Shown: in pieces, positions 12,701 through 24,000 of the stretch
How positions within the stretch are numbered: position 1 is the stretch's first letter
Layout: every line of letters starts with the position of its first letter
Source of the DNA: Beroe forskalii
Lineage: Eukaryota; Ctenophora; Nuda; Beroida; Beroidae
DNA length: 64,000 nucleotides
Assembly (NCBI GenBank): GCA_011033025.1
Contig: WFMF01000363.1
Location: 62,001-126,000, forward strand
Reading direction: 5' to 3'
The notes under the pieces: model-generated
Database searches by the model: none
Seen by the model: only the letters and a program-made list of their open reading frames with translations
What the model was told of the DNA's origin: nothing
Program-made: the position numbers and the translations under genes

Positions 12701-14359
12701 TAAGTACTATGATGATTTTATTCGAAAACGTACGAAAAACGACACCCCTCGTTCAAGCACACATTCTTATTTTCAATATCAGGAAGTACATGTTCAATTT
12801 AATTCGGGATGAGTTTTATTTCAAAAAACCAACAATGGGAAATTTTGAAATCCTCATTGAAACAGTTATATATCGCGCTGCAATAACGACCGCAAAAACT
12901 TCGAATTGAACAGGTAACTGACATGATCCTGGAATACGACTTTGGTAGAATGTTCACGGATTAATTGATCAGTAAAACATCTATGAAATATAAAGTGAGC
13001 ATGGTAAGTAAAAGGATTGATCCGAATATACAGAGCGTTTTATTATTGCGTGGAATAATCCTGTAAATGAATAATAGTTTTTTTTCAAAAGTCCTACCCC
13101 GTCCTTGGGAAGTCGAGTATCTTTTAATTTCTAACTGTTAATATGACAAACGCATGATCTGTTGATTGCTAACGAAATATCGTGAAGATATTAGGAATGA
13201 TCAACACCAAGTAGAGCTAAGTTGGATTAATTAAACATGGTTCAATATACTGTGTTCTCTGCTTCCATCAAATGTGTTAAATGAGTGTCTGAAAACTTCC
13301 ATAAGGCTCAAAGGTGCACTAATCCAGTCAACATGTCGCGTTAACCTGACCACCCATTGGTTTATTCAAATTAGGTAGAAGTTCATTATGAAGCTCTATG
13401 AAGGATCTTTTCATGAAATCCGGTAATTTGCCATACCATTTCAACTCTCACGCCATAATTTAATATTTTATGATAGTTTCTTAATTTTGTTAACAAGTAA
13501 ATTCATGGTGTTGGTACCCATCCTTTTATTTACCCTTTTTTATTAAGTTTTCCCCTAGTCTATGAACTTGGAGTAACCTTTTTTTGGATCCCAATCTCCA
13601 CCCTCGGCCAAAAAACTCACGGAGCTTTACATTTCATCTCATGATCATACAGTGTTATATTTATAGGTGATCCATTATAAATTTGGGAATGAAATTTAAC
13701 CTAAGTTTTCTAGCATTTTTCTTTGACAACAAGCAACAAATAGTTTAACTGAAGCTTCAATTCTAGAGCACTACTATAGATTTTAATGAGAGCTAGACTA
13801 AAATAAGTTTCTCCTCAAAGACTGCCCATTTAAGCATTTAGTCGTAAAAAAATATTTAATATATGGACAAACTAGTCCACGCGTGGCCATGTTCATACCT
13901 CACATTATAGCAGAAAATTTCTAATGAAACGTTCTGCGATCCTGAAGCAGAAATTTAGCTATTCACCAAATCATCAACTGCTTTTTCGTTGGAAGCCGTA
14001 AATTTCATTCAAGGAAAACCTATCTGATAATCCCAATAAAAAGTTGAGAATGTTCGAGGCAATCAGGTTACTGACAATCTGATAACGAATGAAATATAAG
14101 TATTTGGAGAATGTTTAAAAGTAAAACACTAGGCACTGTTGTAAAAACACGATTACTGGTGATAAGCGATTCTTTAAAAATAAACGATTAATTTCTATAA
14201 ATTACTAAATTTGCACACTGCTGGTGACTGCCGTTAATAGTGTGACTCATAAGTTCAGGTGGATGAATTGTCGGAATAGTTCCTCATTTATAAAGTACAT
14301 CTGGCATTCTGGCAACTTTGAAGCTAGTTACAGAAATACTACAAAATAACATTTTTGGG
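9761..14359. other. Gene-poor intergenic stretch
   Basis: I see no convincing exon here. Small structures: a 21-bp direct repeat of taccaaacgcaagtaatt (11054-11091); an imperfect hairpin at 11937-11977 (aatttgggaatactt against aagtattcccaaatt); a 24-bp direct repeat of attcttattaaaatgaac (12308-12355); and a 31-bp exact direct repeat of gatcttgacatgcttttgta (12427-12486). An open stretch near 11660-11750 with a possible tgtatttcag acceptor is too short to assign. Confidence 0.6.
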
Positions 14360-15314
14360 GTCTTATTGTATTGTATTGTATTGTAGGTTCCCCAAACTCG
14401 GAAGTAAGGGGGACAGTACCCTTAAGGGCACTGCCAGCACTGGGGCCACGGGACACCACTTATAGCGACGGCAAGTTGCCACTGGTACCCACTGGGTGCT
14501 CTGGCTTTATTGGGAACAGCATTTCAGTGACATTGGCTTGGTGAACTTCACTGAGCAATGGGGGTCAGGTGTTAGGCCAGACAAGCCGCCTTTACTGCTG
14601 CACACTACAGTTTGAGTCAACTATATCTCTGTCCAAAGCACAGAAAATAGATTTACTCTCTCTGTCCACATTGCCATGGTCGGTCAAAAGTCATAAAGGT
14701 AAGTGTAGTTTTGAAGGCGTGAGCTGGGTTGCCTTCGGTAACATAAGTGTATTTAAAAAGTGGTACGGATTTCATTTTGGTGGTGATTATCGAAATGTCA
14801 GGACCCTCCTGCTCTCCTTCCATTATTTTCTTGAATCAGCTGGTGTATCGTCGTCTTTTATTATTATTACCTTGTGTAGGGGTGTGCTTCTACGTTTGTT
14901 AGTTTTGTGAGATAGTGTTCTGTTGGGGGGAAAGGCTTCTTTTTGTTATTTGTGGCTTTCTTTCAAAAATATTGGTGTTGTTGAAAAATTTTATCATTTT
15001 GTTGATTAGATGACTACTTTGCAGATCGTCAATGCTATCAAATTGGTATTTGTTGAATATTTCTTTTCTTTTATTGCTGAAATAAGAGCATTTACACAGT
15101 ATATGATGCGCTGTTTCTAGGCAGTTCTCCTCCCAGTTGTAGTCAACGTATTTCATTACTTCTGTACAGTATTCACAGTGTTCATTATAACTCTGTTTTG
15201 TTTTTTTTCATGTGATAGTTTAGATTGTTATGATTGGATAATATTTTAATTAAAGTACTTATTTTCTCATAGTTTAGTGTTAAGATTTTGTTTGTCATTT
15301 TATTTGTCCTGTAT

Positions 15315-15629
15315 TTATAAGCTTTTAACTAAACCAGATGTAAATATCTTAGCCTCACAGCTTATATCACTATATATAAATCTGTTTTCTATTGATCTAT
15401 GGTAGTGTTTGTTAATGATATTAATAAATGTTGTGAATGGTGCTTTATTATATAGCGGATTTGATACTTGTTTTAGGGAACCTTTCTTAGCAAGGTAGTC
15501 AGCTATTTCATTTCCTTCATGACCTTCGTGGCCAGGTATCCAGTTGAGATTGACTGTGTTATTTCCTCCCATCTCATTAAGTGAGTTATGGCACATTTTT
15601 ATTAATTCATTTTTTGATTGTTTGTTCAT
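15315..15629 (-). pseudogene. LINE RNase H domain fragment
   Basis: An open segment of 104 residues with the family motif NWIPGHEGHEGNEIADYLAK, in which GHEGNEIAD carries late RNase H catalytic positions. The N-terminal part of RNase H lies in a different frame or is lost. It sits between the RT thumb fragment and the Cys/His fragment of the same decayed LINE. Confidence 0.8.
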
Positions 15630-16040
15630 TAGAGACTTAAGTACTGCTTGTGAATCTGAGTAGAATTCGATATTTAAATTACTTAAGTTTTTTTTGTTTC
15701 ATATGATTTCCTTGCTTTCCATATGGCAATTAGCTTCTGTAGTAAATGCTGGTGTGTGTTGGAGTGGTTCTGCTACCATTTATTTCTTCTTCACTGAATG
15801 TTATACTGATTCCTGTGTTGCCTTTTTCATTTTTGTCCCATCTGTGAAGATTAGAAGGTTTGATTCATTCTTTCACTTGTATACTGTCCCTGTTTTTCAA
15901 TGTTGATTTTGTATGTTTTGTTTAAGATTGAGAAAGGACTAATTTTGTCTGAAATTGGGTTTGGGTCAATTTTTTTTCACATTTTTTAATTTCAATCAAT
16001 TATTTCTTGTGTTGATTGTATTTTTCATTTTTATAGTTAT

Positions 16041-16301
16041 TCATGTTCCAGTGTTTTCAGTCTTGAGAGTTAATGCTCTTTTTAAAGCTGTTTCTTCTAA
16101 TTTTAACTCAATTGGTGACATATTAAGGAGTAAATTTAGGAGTACTTTGGGAGTGCTAGTTTTACACCTTGTTATCATATGTTGTGCCATAGTTTGTATA
16201 GGAGTTATTTTAGCTATTTGTGATTTTGTTAGGTTCATTGCCCAAACAATAGATCCATAACTTATAATCGGTATGATGATTGTCTTGTATATCCAGAGCA
16301 T
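16041..16301 (-). pseudogene. LINE reverse transcriptase thumb fragment
   Basis: An 86-residue open stretch with IIIPIISYGSIVWAM and TPKVLLNLLLNMSPIELKLE, typical of the thumb/connection region just after the RT palm in I/Jockey-type elements. Upstream sequence to about 16500 continues the same domain with stops. No YxDD motif is visible, so it cannot be active. Confidence 0.75.
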
Positions 16302-16503
16302 TTGTTGTGGAGATATTCCCCATTTGCTACCTATTGCCCTTTTTGTGGCAAAAAGAGCCTTTTTACTTATTTGACTACATTCTCGATGTGATCATTCCAT
16401 TTTAGTTTATTATCAATTGTTATTTCTAAGTATTTTACTGTTTTTGATATCTCAATTTTGTGACCATCAAGTTTGATTGATTTTGGGTGTTTATGCAACA
16501 TTT

Positions 16504-17829
16504 TCAATGTGCATTTGTAAATATATTTAACTAAGTAAGAGATTACTTTTAGAGGATTAGTAATCTGATACAGTATTATTTATTTTTATTTTTATTTTGT
16601 AAATATACTTGTATATCATTTAAACTAATTAAGGTTAATTAATTAATTATTTCTTGATTAATTAATTATATTCTTATGCATATTTGTACTAGTTATTTGT
16701 ATATTTCTGCGTTTAACTTGACAATACTGTTTTCTACAATCAAATTTAAGTTATAATGATTCGTAGAGGATTGTACCGATTCAATTTATTCTATGTTTTT
16801 TGAGTAGTGAAATTTAAAATTTTGGCAGAGCTTCCGCAGGGCAAAGAAGCCCTACTTCAAACTGCTGAACAAAATTCCCCAATATCACTTGAATTTAGTG
16901 TGACAGATTGGGACCTCACTGGTAGATCTGGAGGATTTTTTAGTTCTCATCCGGCTGAAAGCACAAAGAACTATTGACTTTAAGAGAAAAGACTAATGGC
17001 TGATACAGCGCTAGTCTGTTAGGTTGCACATTGTTCTTATACTCCAAGAGCATAAGTTGGCAGCCTACTTGTTGCTTCTTGGTCTTAACGCACCATCGCT
17101 GTAGTATTAGCAAGCTAATCTACAGACTACGGCCTCGGGAGCAGCAACGAAGCTCCGTTCCAGGGAATCTCACCGATGTTCTAATTTAACGGTATGGTGC
17201 CCGAATCATCAGAACCTGGTTTTTGGGGTCTTTTAGGATTTCTAGAATTATCGTCAAAAACACCCTTTAAACATTCCCTCCAAAAAAATTCTGGCTTAGA
17301 TGCTCCGTCAGTGACAAAATGGAAACGCGTCCTGTACCAATTACTCATTTATCGTATTTGAGTGAAGTTGTGGGTATTATTGCGTTAAACTGCAGCTGGC
17401 TTTGAGGTATTATAATAGGGCTATTATGATTTGGTGGGGTTTTCTATGTCTGCAATTACTAAGTTTCTAGACGGAACCCTTAAAAGCTGATGACTTGAAG
17501 TTCCGCCGTTGGATGAAATGGATGACTGGAATTTCCGAAATAAATCGGTCCATGAATATCTTCAATCCATTAGCAATATCCTTAATACGGGTTGTAAAGT
17601 AGTAAGCTAATACGCTTGATATTTCCCATGAAGCGTTTCCATCGACTTCCTTACCCTAATTGACACAGGTTTAAATTTGAATCCAGCGAAATGATCGGGT
17701 AACCACAGTCTAGATAGTGAAAACCTCCGCAATTTCCAAAGTAGCAGCAGCAGTATTTTATGGCTCTTTATATATATGACTCTTTCAAACATTATATGGG
17801 GACATGGTTACCTCTACGATCCTTTATCA
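16504..17829. other. Intergenic, AT-rich; decayed open segment
   Basis: Mostly AT-rich sequence, including attaattaatta runs near 16640-16670. Between 16826 and 16976 one plus frame stays open and reads protein-like (LPQGKEALLQTAEQNS), and another frame reads FRRAKKPYFKLLNKIPQYHL before a stop. I cannot assign either; the overlap of two readable frames suggests decayed transposon sequence. Confidence 0.4.
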
Positions 17830-17835
17830 ACTCTT

Positions 17836-17995
17836 CTAAGGTCACCATATCTCATTTTGACAACCCTTCTAAGGTCACCGTATCTCATTTTCTCATTTTG
17901 ACAATCCTTCCAAGGTCCTCACTCCTCATCTCTCACTTTGACAACCCTTCTAAGGTCCTTACTCCTCATCTCTCACTTTGATTATCCTTCAAAAT
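17836..17995. repeat. Degenerate 33-45-bp repeat upstream of an SNX29 exon
   Basis: Four imperfect units of tctcattttgacaacccttc followed by taaggtcaccgta or taaggtcctcactcctca. The array is pyrimidine-rich and ends about 45 bp before the acceptor of the exon at 18040. Confidence 0.8.
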
Positions 17996-18039
17996 CTCCC
18001 ATAACCCTGCTCAACCCTCACTTACGGTTAATGCTTCAG

Positions 18040-21000
18040 ACAACTCCAAGATACCCTGGAAAGGGAGACGAGCACGCGAGCATCACTCAAACTGGAAATA
18101 CAGCAGATGCAGAACACGTTCATCCAACGCCAGACACACGATCAGACTGTTATCAGGGGACTCCAAAGGTAGGAATGCTGTAATGCATCGTCAATCGTCA
18201 TCAATTGTAGAGATTTTAATGTCAGTATCATATGGGGAAAATCATCTGATACATGCATGTGCGAAATATATGGGTGGATACAGTAAAATAGTGAGCCTGA
18301 ACAGCTGTGAGTAGGTTGTGGTAAATGGTAGAACTTAAGACTACGAACTACTATTCTGTGAATTGCAGTAAAGGAACTGAAATATGGAAATATTTTTGAA
18401 TTTTAATAATGATATAGAAATATTATGTTGAAATGGATTTCAAATTTCGAGGGAGTCGCAGTCAATTCTGCTAGGTAAGTTGGGCTTCAACTGGAGCATG
18501 TTTCAAAATTCAAAAGAGACTACAGCTGTATTAATAACATGACAGCAAATGCCTTATCGGACATAATTGTCACGGACATACAGTCAAGCTGTGCACCTCA
18601 GCGTGAAAATTAATGTTTGTGGAAATTATGTCCGTGATATTCAGGTCTGTGATAATTGAGTCCAGTATTTCTTCTAAAAATTTCTAGGGTACGGACCTAA
18701 ATTACTTTAATAAACGTGCAAATAATAAAATTCTTCTGGAATTTTTCCATGCTCAGTGACTGCAAAAATTCATCATTCATAAACGAAAAATTTTGAAAAG
18801 GCTTCAATTCAAGTTTTCAAATCGTGGAAGAAAACTTGAGCCGAAAATTTCGAATATTTGTTAAAAATTTGAAGTGGCAGGATCAAACGTGAATATCAAT
18901 GTCCGTGAAGTTTTAGGTCCGTGAAACTAAAGTCCGTGATAATTATGTCCGATAAGGTATTGCACAATATGCGTCGAAAAGATGACCTATTGTTATATTT
19001 TTACGCAGAAGCTTTCCAATCATAAAATTGCATAATATGCATGTAAAAGGGAAAACTTAACAATATTGAACACCTATGAAACCTAAGATCCCCCCTAACG
19101 TCTGCCCCTATCATATTGGAGTATGCCTGACCAAACAGTGAAACCATATCGCTCATTAATCATCCAGACATTGGATTAACTTCAGGTCGATTGCAAATTT
19201 CAAAAGGTAAGAGATACATCACCATAATGTAATCAAATTGTATATATCAATGTGATCAAACTACTATTACTTTCATTCTGCTAATGAATGATATCTGATG
19301 TTTGATTTACAACCTGGAGATACCAGTGAACTCGACAGGATATAGTGGTATCAATGTTCCCTTGAGGGTGCTGTGTTGCGACCAAACATAGACAACTTGA
19401 TGCTACCATTCCATCACTTTACACCATGATAGTGAGACCAAGCTCTGAAGCACTTACTATTTCAGCGTCACGTTTTATTAATCTTGATATTGGAGATGGG
19501 AATGCAACTATTAGTTAATATACTAATATAGTTGCCGGGATCCACCTGATTCGGTACGCTTATTAGACATTACCGCGGATATTGCCACAAATTTTAGAAA
19601 CGGTTCTAATGATATTTATGGAAAAATTCATCACTTGTTGAAGTCAATGAACAATGCAGTACAGTATTTAACTGTATACCTATAAAGAGTCTAGCGCAAG
19701 AAAAAAAAGAATCCCGAAAAATTTATTGAATTTATCAAATCTACGTTCTTATTAAGTTCTAGGTAGGTAAGTTGGTAAAATACTAAGATACGTTACAAAT
19801 AATTTGACATCCAAGTTATTCACGCGTTGGTCGGTAAGATTGCAAGTGATTCGAGTTACTGAGGAGAGTTTAAATACTGGCAATGTTAAAATTATGATTG
19901 AAGGTTTGAATTTGGCATAGAATTCTATGCAAGCCTGCATGAATCCCTTATAACGCGTGATGATTCGATTAGAAGCTGAAAACTATATTACTTTTAAAAT
20001 ATCTAGAATCATTGAATTATCGAGTTGTGTATGGTTCTATGGTGTAAAAAGGGGTGAACAAGGGTGTGATGTTAGGAATAACGTCGCAGACTTGTATCAA
20101 TGTGATGCAGACTGATTTCACGAAATAGCGACCGCTCAAAAATAGTAAATGGGAAAATAGTGGATGGGGAAACAGTGAAGGGGAAATGGTTTCTGTTAAA
20201 ATTAACTGTTCTTCAATCTTCAAAGGACCGTTCCGTTTGTATTCATCCCAACTTATATGCAAGATGTTAACTTTTTAGTCAAGCTTTACGCAAGCTTTAG
20301 GCAAGCTTTCATAAAGTACTAAAATAGCTTGAAATAGTCGAGGAAACTAATAAATGATCGTTTTCGAGTTCTGAGATATCAACAATTGAGATATCTTAGC
20401 TCGCTGTGAGTCCATCATTGTCAAATTCTATGAACTTAGATTACAAAGTGTGCCACGGAAGCTCGCAAGGATGGTAAACATGTCCGAGTTCGATTGTCAG
20501 ATTCTTAAAATCTTTTCACCGGAAAATTCAACTTTATCGAACACTGTCACACAAATAATAAAATGTGAATAAGATATCGACTAATCTATAATCACGTGTT
20601 TCACAGGGAGAACCAGATGCTAAAGCAGCAGTTAAAGAAGTACGTTACTGTAGTTCAGAAGTTGAGGAGAGACGAGAGAATCCCGTCAGATCATGACTTA
20701 GCCTCAGGTATGACAAACTATAGCCATAGGGTTCATCGGCATGCCATTACACACTTTTTCGAGCTAGTGGGATCCAACCCCCCCAGATTTTTTCTAGGGG
20801 GGTGGTTTTTCAACACTAGAGGGGGCCTGCCCCCCCCCCCCCTAGGGGGACCGTGTAGTCCCATGTTCATCGGTCACCAGGCAAAAGGCCCATGAATCGA
20901 GAACGTGATTCAGTTTAGAGACTCTCGAGTGAAATGAAATAATGGTTCAATTTAGATTGGTCTTAAGGTGTTTAAGTTACAGATCACTTAGTCAGGTGAT

Positions 21001-24000
21001 TAGGACGATGAGGCAAAAGGCCCATGAATCGAGAACGTGATTCCTAAGTACAGCTTAGAGAATTTCGAATGAAATGAAATAATGGTTTGCTTTAGGATGA
21101 TCTTAAGGTGTTTAAGTTACAAATCACTAAGTCAGGTGATCAGGACGATATAGCATAGTTATACTATGGCAGGTAGCTAAGTTACAAATCACTAAGTCAG
21201 GTGATCAGGACGATATAGCATGGTTATACTATGGCAGGTAGCTAACACCCTTGTTCCATATTGATATATTCGACTAGAATATTCGAGTCGAATATTTGAC
21301 CTTGAAAAAATCCCAGAGACGCTCTGGGCTCCATATGCATATTTTCCAGTCGAACTTTTGGCACGCAGGGTGAATCGTAATTCAATTTTGAAAGACGACA
21401 CGGCTGCAGAATGATATCGATGGGCGAACACATCATAATCACCTCAGTGTATTGTAATAGAGTAATAGTATAATGACTTATATGTACACACTTGCATCAT
21501 ACACGCAATATGGTTGATGGCGTTCAACTTCTGATCCGAAACTGGAAAGATCCGTGCGAAAGATCAGTGCGAAAAGGGAATGAATGCGATTGAAATTATT
21601 ATTTTTCTTGGGGTCCTTGTGATGACGTATAGGCAAAAAGGAGTACCAGCATTCCTTATTCTGTATCGTGAACATTACAAATTGATACCAACGTGTTTTG
21701 ATCGCATTTATAGGGACTAATTTCAATCTAAGGCCAGATATTCCTTTTGGCCCAATTGGCACTCATTTAGTCTGTTTGTTGTTAACTGAATTGGTCACCT
21801 TATGGGAAAATCAAAATCACTTCGTCCAAATGGCATATTTTTCCATATTTGGGCATTTTTTTAGCCAGATGACGTCATAATTTTGGGGTGGGTCCCCACA
21901 AATTGTATTAAATTTCAGTTAGTACACGGGACAAATTGCTCATCTTGGGGTGGGTCCCCAAAACATGACAAATTTCAGTTAGTACATGGGACAATCTACA
22001 GCGTTTATGCTCATTTAGGGGTGGGTACCTTCAAATAGTGACAAATATCAGTTAATACCCGTAGACAATCTGCCGCTTGGATAGGTTTTTATGCTAATTT
22101 TGGGGTGGGTCACTACAAATGGTGCCAAATATCACTTAGTTCATGGGATTATCTGAAGGGGTGGTGGGTGGTATTTCAAAATTGGGCAAAAAATCACTTA
22201 GTACCCCTCGTGTCTTGCACTTAATCCATGATCCCCCCCCGTTTTGATAGCATTTATAGCTATAATTTCAATCTAATCAGATATGCCTTAGCTCAATTTT
22301 CACTCAATTATAGACTGTTTTGTTAATGAATTGGACGATGTAATGAACGATGCCATAAACTTAAACATGACCGGGACAAACCGTCTATCTGGGTTCCCCA
22401 TACTATCTGGTCTCCCCCATACAATCTGGTCTCCCCCGTACTATCTGGGCTCCCCCGTACTATCTGGTCTCCCCCGTACTATCTGGTCTCCCCCGTACTA
22501 TCTGGGTTCCCCCATACTATCTGGTTTCCCCCGTACTATCTGGGCTCCCCCGTACTATCTGGTCTCCCCCATACTATCTGGGCTCCCCGTACTATCAGGG
22601 CTCCCCCATACTATCTGGGCTCCCCGTACTATCTGGTCTCCCCATACTATCTGGTCTCCCCCATACTATCTGGGCTCCCCCGTACTATCTGGTCTCCCCC
22701 GTACTATCTGGTTTCTCCATACTATCTGGTCTCCCCCATACTATCTGGTCTCCCCCATACTATCTGGTCTCCCCCGTACTATCTGGTCTCCCCCATCCCA
22801 ACTTGGGCTCCCCATCCCAACTTGGGCTCCCCCATCCCAACTTGGGCTCCCCCATCCCAACTTGGGCTCCCCCATCCCAACTTGGGCTCCCCCATCCCAA
22901 CTTGGGCTCCCCCATCCCAACTTGGGCTCCCCCATCCCAACTTGTCTCCCCATCCCAACTTGGGCTCCCCCATCCCAACTTGGGCTCCCCCATCCCAACT
23001 TGGGCTCCCCCATCCCAACTTGGGCTCCCCCATCCCAACTTGGGCTCCCCCATCCCAACTCGGGCTCCCCCGTACAGTCTGGGCTCCTCTGTACTACCAG
23101 GGCTCCCCCATACTATACTTTCATACTTTCATAATGTATGCTCAAGTCTTGGTCATGAGATGACGCACTACGATAATCTCATGATTTGATTAATTCATTA
23201 TACAAGATTTGATTTAAGTTAAGATAGCTGATAGCTTTTTAATAGCGATACCAACTGTTCCAGTCGTATCATTTAAACTTAAGTTTTACAATTAGTTTTG
23301 TCATCGTAAATTATTGAGAGGGTACTATTGAAGTATTGAGTACTGGAGTACAATTGTCAGTATTTATATGAATTTTGAGAGAGAAGCAGAAATTTATCCA
23401 ATATCCACTTCTTCGAACGACGCAAGTCCGTGTGTGTTTCTAATTCAAAGAGTGTGTAGGTACACACTGTACGCAGAACACAGCCGTGTAATAGGTTGTG
23501 TGTAGGTATATTAATTATCTCATTAAGTTCGTCATGAGAAAATCTCACAGAAAATATGCATATGGAACCAAGAGCAAATATCTCACCCAAATATCCGACT
23601 AATTAGCATTGGTGCCTGATCTAATCAAGGTATCAATTACCGCAAATATTCGAGTACAGCAGAGAAAATCTGTAAACACGTTGACAGATATTTTGCGCGG
23701 ATATTTGCCCGAATATCCCAGAAATTCGACTCGAATTTTTACTCGAATTTCCTCTCGCGGATATTCGAGTAAAAATTCGACTAAAAATATGCATATGGAA
23801 CAAGGGTGTAAGTGGTGTCTATGTCTTATGGTTATATTAAGCTAATTGTGAAACTTAGAATCATCACACCCGCATAACCATATGGCATTACCTAACTTAC
23901 CAGACTGAAGACTAAGCTGTTTACGAATCATATATAAGCGATTGGGCGTGATTCGAAGTCGTAATGTGTAGGTCAATGAACAACGCCAGAACAAAGGTTA

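Larger units (their letters stand above)
14360..16503 (-). mobile_element. 5'-truncated LINE with RNase H domain and pentamer tail
   Basis: Minus-strand fragments appear in the order expected for a non-LTR retrotransposon: the end of the reverse transcriptase (KTVKYLEITIDNKLKWNDHI, about 16430-16380; IPIISYGSIVWAM and the thumb, 16301-16041), an RNase H domain with NWIPGHEGHEGNEIADYLAK (15629-15315), and a C-terminal Cys/His region (ETAHHILCKCSYF, 15156-14899). A roughly 500-bp 3' UTR follows, ending in about four tattg pentamers on the plus strand (14363-14385). The catalytic palm and all upstream parts are missing, and frames are broken between fragments. RNase H after RT plus a short-repeat tail fits the I/Jockey-like groups. 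Confidence 0.85.
21245..23809. mobile_element. 2.56-kb unit bounded by exact 17-bp inverted repeats
   Basis: The left end acacccttgttccatat (21245-21261) is the exact reverse complement of atatggaacaagggtgt (23793-23809). Inside both ends lie degenerate attcgactcgaat/attcgagtaaaaa motifs and an atatgcatat. The interior contains minisatellites and no transposase that I can see. A similar end (gaaaattcg, then gtggatgaagggtgt) occurs near 32650-32757 and 46450-46555, so this looks like a dispersed non-autonomous family. Confidence 0.5.

Noticed and set aside
16826..16976. Protein-like segment LPQGKEALLQTAEQNS
   Set aside because: Two frames are equally readable, with no partner exons; probably decayed transposon sequence.
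22331..23189. Long open frames in several frames on both strands (Pro/Ser/Trp-rich repeats)
   Set aside because: They follow from a 20-bp repeat without stop codons in several frames; no start context, no conserved domain, no splice support.
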